Of a stretch of 64,000 bases of DNA, positions 53,301 through 61,639 are shown piece by piece. The stretch is from Bacteroidota bacterium. Lineage in GTDB: Bacteria > Bacteroidota > Ignavibacteria > Kryptoniales > JAKASW01. The notes below the pieces were generated by a model, which was not told where the DNA came from, made no database searches, and saw only the letters and a program-made list of their open reading frames with translations. Each line of letters opens with the position of its first letter. The first letter of the stretch is position 1. The position numbers and the translations under genes are program-made. The stretch is taken from the NCBI GenBank assembly GCA_021812985.1, contig JAKAMG010000002.1, positions 159,879-223,878 of the forward strand, written 5' to 3'.

Positions 53301-53702
53301 CTAAAAGAATCCGCTCCCGTGCCAAAGGGAGGCACAGAGACTATCCTTGTCATCGAAGATGAAGAGATGCTGCGGGAATTGGCTGAGACGATGCTGACCT
53401 CAAGTGGGTACAAGGTTATCCTCGCTGCCGACGGCCATGAAGGCGTAGAGACTTTCCGTGCCAACAAGGAAAGGATAGGTGCGGTCCTCTCGGACATAGG
53501 TCTGCCCAGGCTGAGCGGAGAAGATGTCGTCAGGAAGATAAAAGAGATCGACCCCGGAGCGAAGGTCGTGATCGCGAGCGGCTTCATTTCACCGGACATG
53601 AAGAACGGGTTTGAAAAACTCGGCGTGAAGTCATTCGTCCAGAAGCCGTATACGATCAGAGATGTGCTCGGAGCTGTCAGATGGACTATCGACGCCGCAT
53701 GA
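50334..53702 (+). CDS. Hybrid sensor histidine kinase (TM-PAS-GAF-PAS-PAS-HisKA-HATPase-REC)
   Basis: A 1122-residue hybrid kinase from ATG 50334, with AAGGAG 8-9 bases upstream. The N-terminus has about six transmembrane helices (about 35-200). Then come a PAS domain (about 220-320, EGIIVSENDLIADANNQALS), a GAF domain (about 330-480), a PAS/PAC pair (about 495-620, LPTPICVKDREHRRTLVNPA) and a third PAS (about 630-735). HisKA has QKLEGLGTLAAGIAHDFNN with phospho-acceptor His762; HATPase has DTGMGMD and GTGLGLAVVYGI. The C-terminal receiver has phospho-acceptor Asp1054 (LSDIGLPRLSG). No output domain is attached, so it should pass phosphate to a partner not seen nearby. It stands alone with a structured leader. 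Confidence 0.95.
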   Translation: MKRSLNEKIARYSAALAPFIMPGEFRDQGEKVTARLLIQFLVPMMLFSPLFAAVSIISVPSCAWRWLSLLSFSTAVIVTTFMILRTGRARLASGVMLSGYWVIITIYALTAGGVTAPIIAGYLLLVLSGGFLLGAKTGYVVAFVSILTESSFLIAGRFIDMNSSTFKNDDLLVLIVNVFFALIVAILQHVASHNFRLALSRADNELAERTLTEASLRQSEERYSRLSQATFEGIIVSENDLIADANNQALSMFGCASEEMIGRKLGEFLEIDTRPLSSGLYGQFESIAVRRDGTTFPVETRYRSLNFDGHDMRLTTVRDVSERWQADLLQNAVYMISQAPDKSASLDELYERVHEIVKTVMPANDFYIALNDEANGGVTFPYLVEEMGEMARQKVHGTGPAAYVIRTGKPLMCDKAAWNALVASGEIPALIERPAIWIGVPLKADDRTFGVMAVQHGSDRNAFGEREFKMLEYVSEQVARAIDRKRAEDASQRERILLRTLVDNLPTPICVKDREHRRTLVNPAYVRHLCAGVDREDLRSEEALLGKTDFDIFPSTMAEVHFREDDRIIRDGTQILDREEYRVGPDGTPHWNLLSKIPMRDENGEITGLVGIASDITHQKMAEEDLRQAHAFNEMLIKTFPFGIEIDGDDGTILFMSEWMKTLVGYDAVGKKCCDVYMKENQKSNMCPLIGDITVGESKSIEVSGALNGRTFLINHTGLLYKGRKALLKVIQDITENKRLQAQFLQAQKLEGLGTLAAGIAHDFNNILGVILGHAELLRGAASTPAKERPGINAIVASALRGKSLVGQLLMFARKTESTFQPVNLGHIVMEVESLLKETFPKTIQFTENFTDDLPPIKADPNQLHQVLLNICVNARDAMPLGGTLSISLDTVSREYLAAKHNANGVSKYIRLEIRDTGMGMDDETRARIFEPFFSTKGIGKGTGLGLAVVYGIIESHHGFVEVKSEKGKGTAFSIFFPADEECAIGHLSLKESAPVPKGGTETILVIEDEEMLRELAETMLTSSGYKVILAADGHEGVETFRANKERIGAVLSDIGLPRLSGEDVVRKIKEIDPGAKVVIASGFISPDMKNGFEKLGVKSFVQKPYTIRDVLGAVRWTIDAA

Positions 53703-53814
53703 TGGCGAACTCATTTGCCGCGTGATTTGTTGTGAAATGCGAGACAGGCCGGTAAGCCCGATCGACGGTTGCCGCCTGCCGGCCATTGCAACTTGACACC
53801 GAAAAAGGGAGCAA

Positions 53815-54300
53815 ATGATGATAGAGAAGGACTACATTTCGCGGCTAATGGAGAAAGAGTTCGCTACTACTTTGAGAGTGATCCGCGCCTATCCTGCGGA
53901 TAAACTCACGTTTGCACCTCACGAGAGGTCCTCGACCGCGCGAAACCTGATCAGGACTTTTGTCTTTGAGATGTACCTTATAAAGTCGTATGCCCTCGGG
54001 GCGAACCTCGACAGATCCTTCTTTCAGAGTTATGCTCCTGAGGAGATCCGGACGCTTATGTTGGATTTCGGGAAGGAATCGGCCGAGGTTTTGTCAGCCG
54101 TCCGAAAAATGGGCGAAGAAGAGCTTAACAGTCAGGTGGAGTTCGCCGGCAAAAAGATGAGTGCCGCCGACTTCATCATGCTAATGGTTCTGGATCAAAT
54201 CCATCACAGAGGGCAGCTAACCGTTTACGTCAGGTTGGCGGGAGGCAAAGTCCCGTCAGTATACGGTCCGAGCGCAGACGATCCGTCGGTTAATCTCTGA
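53815..54300 (+). CDS. DinB family protein, paralogue of the gene at 49049
   Basis: A 161-residue DinB-fold protein. It opens MMIEKDYISRLMEKEFATTL, and the C-terminal LDQIHHRGQLTVYVRLAGG, followed by VYGPSADDPSV, closely matches the end of the DinB protein at 49049-49540 (IIHHRGQLTVYLRLL, FGPTADE). The N-terminal halves differ, and the first metal-ligand His at the equivalent of the MHIAELP segment is not obvious. It lies about 110 bases after the hybrid kinase on the same strand. GGGAG precedes the ATG. Confidence 0.88.
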   Translation: MMIEKDYISRLMEKEFATTLRVIRAYPADKLTFAPHERSSTARNLIRTFVFEMYLIKSYALGANLDRSFFQSYAPEEIRTLMLDFGKESAEVLSAVRKMGEEELNSQVEFAGKKMSAADFIMLMVLDQIHHRGQLTVYVRLAGGKVPSVYGPSADDPSVNL

Positions 54301-54393
54301 TCGGCGCTCTCCCCTGCAATCGGTTTCAGCTGAATAAGTGAGCGATCTTCCATATTTTATCTCCATTAAACAACATCATACCACGGTGAACCG

Positions 54394-55554
54394 GTGACCC
54401 GAACAGTCATATTTATCCTTGTCGTCTCCCTTATATTTTCGATATACGGCCTGGCCAACTATTATGTTTTCATTCGAGGCCTGCACGCGCTTCGGCTCGT
54501 TGGAGGCTTTCGTATCGCATACATCTCATCGTTCGTCTTCCTGGCCGCTTCTTTCATAGCGGCGATGTTTCTCGAACGGGCTGACGTCATCTCGATAGGA
54601 ATGCCGCTGAATTGGATAGGGTCGTTCTGGCTCGCGGCGTTCGTTTACTTCCTCCTGATAGTTGCAGCTGTCGATCTCATTCGATTGTTGAACCACTTTT
54701 TACATTTCTTTCCGCAATTCATTACCTCTGACCCGGCACGCGCGGCAAGGGTAACGGCGGTCATTGTCATCTCGATTGTCGTAATGGTCGTGGTCTATGG
54801 CTTTGTGAACGCCCACATTATACGAGTCCGCACCTTTGACGTCGATATAGCCAAGCATGCGGGAGGCAGAAAGTCGCTGAACATAGCGATGGCATCCGAT
54901 ATCCATCTCAGTTCGATAATCAACAACGGCCGGATAGCGGCAATCGTTGACAAACTGAATTCGCTTTCTCCGGACATCGTTCTCCTTCCTGGTGATATAC
55001 TCGATGGGGACCTTAACCCGGTCGTGCGGCAGAACCTCGGTGAGGCTCTCAGGCAAATAAAGGCACCGCTTGGAGTCTACGCCATCACCGGCAACCATGA
55101 ATTCATTGGCGGCGTAGATAAGGCGTGTAAGTATATCTCCGACCACGGCGTGACGCTCCTTCGTGACACGACGGTATTTATCGACAAAAGCTTTTACGTC
55201 GTTGGGAGAGAGGATATGTCGGCAAGGAAGAGAAAGACGCTCGCCGAGCTAATGTATGGGATCGACAGGAGTTATCCGGTGATATTGATGGACCATCAGC
55301 CTTTTCATCTGGAGCAGGCACGAGAGAACGGCGTGGATCTCCAGCTCTCGGGTCACACACACTATGGCCAGATGTGGCCATTCAATTACATAACCGACAT
55401 GATTTACGAGCTGGCTTACGGCTATATGGTGAAGGGCTCGACGCACATATATGTATCTTCCGGAGTTGGAACGTGGGGTCCGCCGGTGAGAATCGTCGCG
55501 AATCCGGAAGTGGCCTACTTCAGACTGCATTTCGCGGACAATGCGAATGAGTAA
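54394..55554 (+). CDS. Membrane-anchored metallophosphoesterase
   Basis: A 386-residue protein with three or four N-terminal transmembrane helices (about 3-25, 42-62, 68-95 and 118-140) and a C-terminal calcineurin-like phosphoesterase domain. Metal-site motifs are MASDIHLSS, LPGDILDGD, ITGNHEFIGG and SGHTHYGQMWP, in the correct order and spacing. This YkuE/YaeI-like class often cleaves phosphodiesters of lipids or nucleotides; the substrate is unknown. The start is GTG 54394, without a strong ribosome-binding site. It is upstream of, and probably co-transcribed with, the MFS transporter. Confidence 0.92.
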   Translation: MTRTVIFILVVSLIFSIYGLANYYVFIRGLHALRLVGGFRIAYISSFVFLAASFIAAMFLERADVISIGMPLNWIGSFWLAAFVYFLLIVAAVDLIRLLNHFLHFFPQFITSDPARAARVTAVIVISIVVMVVVYGFVNAHIIRVRTFDVDIAKHAGGRKSLNIAMASDIHLSSIINNGRIAAIVDKLNSLSPDIVLLPGDILDGDLNPVVRQNLGEALRQIKAPLGVYAITGNHEFIGGVDKACKYISDHGVTLLRDTTVFIDKSFYVVGREDMSARKRKTLAELMYGIDRSYPVILMDHQPFHLEQARENGVDLQLSGHTHYGQMWPFNYITDMIYELAYGYMVKGSTHIYVSSGVGTWGPPVRIVANPEVAYFRLHFADNANE

Positions 55555-55605
55555 ACGGAGTTATTCAGCAGAACCATTTTATAATGTGGATAGGTCAGTA
55601 ATCGG

Positions 55606-56853
55606 ATGAGCGGTCGGCGAACGTGGCCCAGGCCCTGGGCTTTTGGGTTACTCATACTTCCTGTTGCCGTCTACGTCGGCTTCACTGCAACGCCTCTCCC
55701 TTTCTTACTCAGTAAAGCAGGGATCTCCGTTCTTGAAATCGGAACGATCGGATCTCTTCTGCAGCTTCCCAACATACTTGTATTCCTTTGGGCGCCGCTC
55801 GTCGACGTGAAGCTGCGTCGGCGGGCATGGCTCGTCTTATCCGCGGCTGCCACTGGTCTGTTCCTCTGGGGGGCGCTTCCCCTGGTCAGCGGCACGAGTA
55901 TTTATCCGCTCACTGCTCTCCTTCTGGCGGGGGGCGTATCCGCTTCGCTCGTGCTCGCATCGTCCGGCGGGCTGATGGTCACCACTCTCGCGGAGGATGC
56001 TCAGCCGAAAGCGGCAGCCTGGAACCAGGCGGGATACCTCGCCGGCGGTGCGCTCGGCGGCGCGTTCGTGCTGTGGCTCGTCGCGCGTCTCCCGGTACTC
56101 CTGACGGGCCTCCTACTGGCCCTCGTTCTCTTCCTGCCGGCACTGGTTTCGTTCTCCATACCGGAAAAGGAGCCGCGACTGACGCACTGGTTCAAAGGAC
56201 GTCTCCCCGCAATCGGGCGGGAAGTCCGCGGACTCCTCGCGTCGCCCGTCCGGAAATGGAGCGCGCTTCTTCTGATGGCGCCAGCGGGGACTGGAGCCGC
56301 ACAGATGTTACTTCCTGCGATAGCATCCCACTATGGGGTCGGAGCTTCGGGAGTCATCTGGATAAACGGACTCGGGGGAGGAATCGCGCTCGCGCTCGGT
56401 TCGCTCCTCGGCGCACTCGTACCATCAGACTGGGACGGCCGGATCGTCTACGCAGGCGCGGGGTTCCTCAACGGCGTCGCAGCGCTATTTCTCATGTCAG
56501 TCGCAGGGCCGACCGGATATCTTGCTGGAACGATTCTCTATCTAGTGACGGTGGGGTTATGCTGGGCGAGGTTCACCGGGCTCATAGTCGAGATCGTCGG
56601 CCAGGAAGTCAGCGATGCCAGCACTCTCTACAGCGCACTCTCTGCGGCGGGGAGCATACCACTCGCCTACATGACCTGGCTCGATGGCTTCGGTTACTCG
56701 AGACTCGGGACACATGGCATGCTTGTGACAGATGCTGCGGGCAACCTGATTGTATTCTTCGTTGTGGTCTCCGTGTTTCTCTATAACGGGCTGACATTCC
56801 GGCATTCTCCCGGCGCGTTGTTGCACGCCGACGACACGAGTGCAGACGACTGA
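55606..56853 (+). CDS. MFS transporter
   Basis: A 415-residue major facilitator with about 12 transmembrane helices. Loop 2-3 reads LPNILVFLWAPLVDVKLRRR, the D-x-x-RRR motif of the superfamily in AmpG/muropeptide-permease-like relatives. Later segments are LGGAFVLWLVARLPVLLTG and ETSAFIPEKEP-type cytoplasmic loops (FSIPEKEPRLTHWFKGRLPA). The substrate cannot be read; the AmpG-like arrangement hints at amphipathic or peptidoglycan-derived molecules. It starts 51 bases after the metallophosphoesterase. Confidence 0.88.
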   Translation: MSGRRTWPRPWAFGLLILPVAVYVGFTATPLPFLLSKAGISVLEIGTIGSLLQLPNILVFLWAPLVDVKLRRRAWLVLSAAATGLFLWGALPLVSGTSIYPLTALLLAGGVSASLVLASSGGLMVTTLAEDAQPKAAAWNQAGYLAGGALGGAFVLWLVARLPVLLTGLLLALVLFLPALVSFSIPEKEPRLTHWFKGRLPAIGREVRGLLASPVRKWSALLLMAPAGTGAAQMLLPAIASHYGVGASGVIWINGLGGGIALALGSLLGALVPSDWDGRIVYAGAGFLNGVAALFLMSVAGPTGYLAGTILYLVTVGLCWARFTGLIVEIVGQEVSDASTLYSALSAAGSIPLAYMTWLDGFGYSRLGTHGMLVTDAAGNLIVFFVVVSVFLYNGLTFRHSPGALLHADDTSADD

Positions 56854-56962
56854 AGCCGCGGCTTGTCTCCTAACCGGGCACCGAACTCTCCGACGATCTT
56901 CCAGAAACAATGTTGTCGATTTTCCGGTTGCGGCCGATGGGATGGCTGAGCTACATTGAATC

Positions 56963-58060
56963 ATGAAAGCAGACAGTAATGCCTCCATCTGGTCCGACGA
57001 AGTTATGTATGACGCCTTTCTAAGGCGTGATATATCATATGAAGGGATATTCTTCGCCGCAGTCAAGACCACCGGTGTATTCTGCCGTCCGACATGTACC
57101 GCCCGCCGGCCGAAGAGGGAAAACGTCGAGTTCTACAAGTCGACAAAGGAGGCTTTGTCCAGCGGCTACCGCCCGTGCAAGTTGTGCAAGCCGCTGGAGT
57201 ATCTCGGAACAGCCCCAGATTTCATACGACGGCTTGTCGATTTGATCGCCGATAACCCAGCGAAGAAGGTCACCGATTCTGACATCATGAAGATGAACCT
57301 CGAACCGAGCAGGGTAAGAAGATGGTTCAAGGCGAATCACGGGATGACCTTTCAATCATACCAGCGCATGCTTCGCATCAACGGGGCGCTACGAAGGCTT
57401 CGTGAAGGGGCCACGGTCACAGATGCCGCCTTCGAGACAGGCTACGATTCCATGAGCGGGTTCTCTGAATCATTCAAGAAGATTGTCGGGTCAAATCCTG
57501 GCGACGGCAAATACGCCAATGTTATCAACATAAGAAGACTTGCCACGCCGCTCGGGCCTATGATCGTCGGGGGAGTAGATGAAGGAGTTTGTCTGCTCGA
57601 GTTCGCAGACAGAACTGCCCTGGAATCCGAGATCAAAGACCTGAGAAGACTCCTGAAAGCGAACATCATATACGGAGACAACCGGCACACTTCTGAATTA
57701 GAGAAGCAGCTCATGGAATACTTTGAAGGGAAACGAAAAACGTTCGACGTCGGACTCGTGACGCCGGGTACCGGTTTCAGACAGTCAGTCTGGCGGGAGC
57801 TGATGACAATCGGTTATGGTACGACGAAATCGTACGAGGAAGAGGCGTTGGCGATTGGGAACCTGAAGGGGATAAGGGCGGTGGCGAGCGCGAACGGCGC
57901 AAATCGAATCGCGATTGTTATTCCATGCCACCGAGTTATAGGTAAAGACGGAAGCCTGACCGGTTACGGCGGAGGTCTCTGGCGAAAGAAATGGCTACTC
58001 GATTTCGAAAAAAGGAACGCGGGGCAGGCAGTGCTTGATGAGGGGGAGAAAGGGAAATGA
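56963..58060 (+). CDS. ada: Ada-type DNA repair methyltransferase/transcription regulator
   Basis: A 365-residue bifunctional Ada. The N-terminal zinc domain has Cys41, Cys45, Cys72 and Cys75 (VFCRPTCTARRP, YRPCKLCKP), which in the family demethylates phosphotriesters and converts Ada to an activator. An AraC-type helix-turn-helix region follows (about 85-180, MTFQSYQRMLRINGALRRLR). The C-terminal methylguanine-DNA methyltransferase has IVIPCHRVIGKDGSLTGYGG with acceptor Cys322. It repairs O6-alkylguanine and controls the adaptive response. It lies 109 bases after the transporter and is followed by an aldo/keto reductase. Confidence 0.95.
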   Translation: MKADSNASIWSDEVMYDAFLRRDISYEGIFFAAVKTTGVFCRPTCTARRPKRENVEFYKSTKEALSSGYRPCKLCKPLEYLGTAPDFIRRLVDLIADNPAKKVTDSDIMKMNLEPSRVRRWFKANHGMTFQSYQRMLRINGALRRLREGATVTDAAFETGYDSMSGFSESFKKIVGSNPGDGKYANVINIRRLATPLGPMIVGGVDEGVCLLEFADRTALESEIKDLRRLLKANIIYGDNRHTSELEKQLMEYFEGKRKTFDVGLVTPGTGFRQSVWRELMTIGYGTTKSYEEEALAIGNLKGIRAVASANGANRIAIVIPCHRVIGKDGSLTGYGGGLWRKKWLLDFEKRNAGQAVLDEGEKGK

Positions 58061-58064
58061 TCTA

Positions 58065-59048
58065 ATGCAATATCGCGTGCTGGGGCGCACCGGATGGACC
58101 GTTTCAACTGTAAGCTTCGGCGCATGGGCTATTGGAGGAACCTGGGGTAAGGTAGACGACCGGGAGTCTATGGCTGCCCTGCATCGGGCTCTTGATCTCG
58201 GCGTTAATTTCTTTGATACTGCAGACGTCTACGGCGACGGGAGGAGCGAACGCCTGCTGGCACGCCTGCGGAAAGAGAGGGGTCATGAGTTTCACGTTGC
58301 TACAAAGGCAGGCCGTCGTCTCGATCCGCATGTTGCATCAGGGTACAGCAGAAAGAACATCACTTCCTTCGTCGAGCGAAGCCTGAAGAATCTATCTGCG
58401 GAGAGCATAGAGCTCCTCCAGCTCCACTGTCCACCGACGGAGGTCTACTACATGCCAGAGGTCTTTGGCGTACTGGACGACTTAGTCACGGCGGGGAAGC
58501 TGAGATTCTACGGCGTCAGTGTCGAGAAAGTCGAAGAGGGACTGAAAGCCATCGAGTATCCGAACGTTCAGTCCGTCCAAATAATCTTCAACATATTCAG
58601 GCAGAGGCCTGCCGAGCTCTTCTTCAAGGAAGCGGCCCGAAGAGGGGTTGGGATAATAGCTCGGGTACCGCTGTCCTCCGGCCTGCTGACCGGCAAACTC
58701 AGTGCGGCGACAACTTACGCGGCAGATGACCACAGGAGTTTCAACCGGCACGGGGAAGCCTTCGATAGGGGCGAGACGTTTTCAGGTGTCGATTACGAAA
58801 CCGGCCTGAGTGCCGTTGAATCGTTGCGGCGGCTTGTTCCGCCGGGCATCACGATGGCCCAGCTCGCGCTGAGGTGGATACTGATGTATGAAGAGGTGAC
58901 ATGTGCGATCCCGGGCGCGAAGCATGCCGCTCAAGTGGAGGAGAACACGCTCACGGCCGATCTTCCCCCACTGACTGAGGACTCGATGGCGGAGATTCGG
59001 GAGATCTATGACTCTCGCATCAGGCAACACGTCCACCAATGCTGGTGA
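58065..59048 (+). CDS. Aldo/keto reductase
   Basis: A 327-residue NADPH-dependent AKR. It opens MQYRVLGRTGWTVSTVSFGA, and the catalytic tetrad Asp-Tyr-Lys-His lies in FFDTADVYGDGRSE, HVATKAGRR and ELLQLHCPP. The C-terminal part SIEKVEEGLKAIEYPNVQSV to CAIPGAKHAAQVEENT is the cofactor-binding side. I start at ATG 58065 (GGGAAATG upstream), four bases after the ada stop, rather than at 58035 inside ada. Coupling to Ada suggests co-transcription and perhaps removal of reactive aldehydes in the same stress, which is inference. Confidence 0.92.
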   Translation: MQYRVLGRTGWTVSTVSFGAWAIGGTWGKVDDRESMAALHRALDLGVNFFDTADVYGDGRSERLLARLRKERGHEFHVATKAGRRLDPHVASGYSRKNITSFVERSLKNLSAESIELLQLHCPPTEVYYMPEVFGVLDDLVTAGKLRFYGVSVEKVEEGLKAIEYPNVQSVQIIFNIFRQRPAELFFKEAARRGVGIIARVPLSSGLLTGKLSAATTYAADDHRSFNRHGEAFDRGETFSGVDYETGLSAVESLRRLVPPGITMAQLALRWILMYEEVTCAIPGAKHAAQVEENTLTADLPPLTEDSMAEIREIYDSRIRQHVHQCW

Positions 59049-59068
59049 CTGACGCGATGTAACTGGGG

Positions 59069-61639
59069 CTACTTAAGTATTTCGCTGAGTTCCGCGGTCC
59101 AAGTGCAGCCCGGATAGTTTGAGCATCCGGCAAAGAACCCGCGCCTGCCCCTCTTGACCCGTATCTTTCCAGCGCAGATTGGGCAACTCTCTCCGTTTTC
59201 CTCTAATACTGCCTCGATAATCTTGCCGTCCGCCGGAGTCGTGACGCACTGGTTATCAGCGCATTGAGCGACTATCATCCCCTTCATTTGCTTGAGTTCC
59301 ATCTTCCCGCCGCAGACAGCGCAGTGGGCGTCCACCTCGCGGCTCCCGGTTCCGCTCACCTTCGAGCTCTTCCTGGGGAGTATGTAGTTGAACGCCTTTG
59401 CCACTTCCGCCACGCCGATTCTAACGCTGAACGGCTTGTCCCTGCCGAGTATGTCGAAGGCGTGGAGAATCTTGTTGTCGATGAGCCAGAAAAAAACATC
59501 CGATTTGTCGGACGTTATCAGGTTTGTGTTCTTCAGTTTCTGCTGAAGTAGGCTCATGTCAAGCGACGCAAAGTCCTTAGAGGATTCCACTTCCTTGTTG
59601 AGCACATACTTGAAGAACTGGAGCTTTGCCTTAACGGGTTGTATCAGTTTCAGATCGTCAGACGACTCCTGAATGTCTTTGAGGAGCGGGACCGTGCTTT
59701 CCGGGAAACCGGTGCGGATGGATAGACCGGGAAAATTCTTTCCGACGTATCCCTTCTCCTTAGCGTTCTCGATCTGGAGCGGCAGGACAAGCTTCTCTCT
59801 TTTCAGCTTTCCGAGAACGAATCTGAGAAGCGAGTCTTCGCTTGACTTGGTGGAGAGGTATTCAAAGTTGCCAACGAGCAGGAGTCTTTTCCTGGCCCTC
59901 GTCATTGCCACGTTGAGCAGCCGCTCGCCTTCAGGGACGTCGTCGCCGTCGCGTTCGTAAGTCGACAGCAGAACGCCGAGCGGAAGCGGGTTGTCGTCCA
60001 CGAAATCAAACACTATCACGTCCCGCTCATTTCCCTGGAATGTGTGCACGGTGGCCGCCGTTATTGCCATGCTGTCGAGATTCATGCCGTTCAGGACGGC
60101 TCTGAGGAACCTGGACTGTGCTCGATACGGCGTGATGATTCCGACCGTCTTCGCTCCGTGCTTCAGGGCATCCACTGCCAGATCGATGGATGCGATACCG
60201 GAGAGTATGTTGACGCGGCTGTTTGTCGTCGCTTCCCTGAACGCGCGCGAGCTGAGACGAGAAGTATCATGGAACGCTACGGGTTCTTGTTTCGGTTCGG
60301 CCGCCTTGATTTCTGGGCCGGCCTTCAGCTTCCCCGCGTAAATCCTGTCGTTGACGAGCTCCATTATTGGGAGCTGCATGCGGTACTGGATTTCCAGAAC
60401 ATTCATTCGAGGGTGGGGACGGGTCATGTAGCGGTTCATGTTCGTCTCGCGGAAGATGTCCTTCGCCAGCACGCTCAGTACTTTCGTGGAAGACTGCGTT
60501 ATCGGCGGGATCTGCATGAAATCGCCGAATATCGCCACGTGTTTCTTCGCCAGCGACGCGGCGTAGGCGACATAAGGCACATACAGCATGCTGGCCTCAT
60601 CCACCAGGACAGCATCGAACTTCCGTGAGAATATCTGCGATGATATTGCGGCCTTTGCAGCGGTGCAGCCGACGAGGTTTGCCTGTTGTACGATGCGGCT
60701 TTCCTTCGAGTAGGCTTCCTCGCGCAGAGTGGAGAGCTGGTCCCTGAGGTTGGCAAGCTTCCCTTGGTTTGTCGCTCTCTTGGATCTCGGGTTCCTCATC
60801 CTCGCCATAACGCCGCGCATGTCGTCCTCCACCTTGTCGATAGTCGCGTAGAGGCCGGGGTTCTTGTCACGCGCGACGTACTGCGGAAGCGACCAAGGGA
60901 AATCCTCCAACTCCGCGAGGCGAGGTATGCCGAACCGTACGAACTTTCCCTCGAAGTACTCGTTTTCCTCCTGAAGATACTCGAGCGTCTTGTGGAGAGC
61001 GATGTCCACGGCAATGTTTGTGTTGGATATGATCAGCACTTTCTCGCCGAGTGCTATGAGGTTGGCGGCCGCGAAGGCGAGCGTCTGAGTCTTTCCTGTA
61101 CCGGGCGGACCCCACACGAAAGAGACGGGCTTCCTCACAACCGATCGGGCGGCGGAGATCTGAAATTCATTCAGGCGCTTCGATTCCAGCGCCAGCTCAC
61201 CGTCGTATTCTGTGCCGTCCTCCTCGCCAAAGAGCGACTCCATCGTGTCGGCATCTTTATCCTCAAGGCCATCCAGCCTCTCGATCAGCTGTTCAAGTAG
61301 AAAGAAAGGCGCGGTGCGCAGGATGGCCTGTTCCACGGCGTCTCCAATGTGGTTCTGAAGAAGAAGTACCAGCCGGTCGCCATCGACGGCGATGATCGTG
61401 CCGTGCGTTATGTCTCCGGATACTTCTATCTCAACCGGCATATCCTCGACTATTCTCGTTTCGTCCTGGAGCCTGAACTCGTAAAGGAATTCGGTCTCGG
61501 CGTTTCCGAGAAACCTGCCTGCGTTAAGGGAGTAATTGCGTGACGAGTAGTTCCGCAGTGCCTCTATCTCGTTCTGCAGCGCAGTGATATAGAGGGAGAT
61601 CCGCTTTTGGAGGGCCAAATGGTTTTCTGAAAAGTTCAT
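59069..61639 (-). CDS. Superfamily I helicase (UPF1-like) with C-terminal zinc ribbons
   Basis: An 856-residue helicase. Walker A is FVWGPPGTGKTQTLAFAAAN with Lys183, motif II DEAS (VDEASMLYVPYVAYAASLAK), motif III region AIFGDFMQIPPI, motif IV/V GIITPYRAQSRFL and HTFQGNERDVIVFDFVD, and motif VI LNVAMTRARKRLLLVGN: the UPF1/DNA2-type AAA_11/AAA_12 layout. An N-terminal beta domain precedes it (about 55-120). The tail holds two zinc ribbons: CAVCGGKM with a CADNQC pair, and CPICAGKI with GCSNYPGC, the latter like topoisomerase I zinc fingers. It should unwind DNA or RNA and bind nucleic acid by its tail. Such proteins occur in defence islands, but no such neighbours are present. Confidence 0.9.
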   Translation of the reverse strand: MNFSENHLALQKRISLYITALQNEIEALRNYSSRNYSLNAGRFLGNAETEFLYEFRLQDETRIVEDMPVEIEVSGDITHGTIIAVDGDRLVLLLQNHIGDAVEQAILRTAPFFLLEQLIERLDGLEDKDADTMESLFGEEDGTEYDGELALESKRLNEFQISAARSVVRKPVSFVWGPPGTGKTQTLAFAAANLIALGEKVLIISNTNIAVDIALHKTLEYLQEENEYFEGKFVRFGIPRLAELEDFPWSLPQYVARDKNPGLYATIDKVEDDMRGVMARMRNPRSKRATNQGKLANLRDQLSTLREEAYSKESRIVQQANLVGCTAAKAAISSQIFSRKFDAVLVDEASMLYVPYVAYAASLAKKHVAIFGDFMQIPPITQSSTKVLSVLAKDIFRETNMNRYMTRPHPRMNVLEIQYRMQLPIMELVNDRIYAGKLKAGPEIKAAEPKQEPVAFHDTSRLSSRAFREATTNSRVNILSGIASIDLAVDALKHGAKTVGIITPYRAQSRFLRAVLNGMNLDSMAITAATVHTFQGNERDVIVFDFVDDNPLPLGVLLSTYERDGDDVPEGERLLNVAMTRARKRLLLVGNFEYLSTKSSEDSLLRFVLGKLKREKLVLPLQIENAKEKGYVGKNFPGLSIRTGFPESTVPLLKDIQESSDDLKLIQPVKAKLQFFKYVLNKEVESSKDFASLDMSLLQQKLKNTNLITSDKSDVFFWLIDNKILHAFDILGRDKPFSVRIGVAEVAKAFNYILPRKSSKVSGTGSREVDAHCAVCGGKMELKQMKGMIVAQCADNQCVTTPADGKIIEAVLEENGESCPICAGKIRVKRGRRGFFAGCSNYPGCTWTAELSEILK

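Noticed and set aside
55788-56786. A 332-codon frame overlapping the MFS transporter
   Set aside because: Arg- and Pro-rich shadow in another frame of the same strand; the transporter frame has clear membrane helices.
59069-61639. Calling the UPF1-like helicase part of an anti-phage defence system
   Set aside because: No nuclease, methylase, integrase or other defence gene adjoins it.
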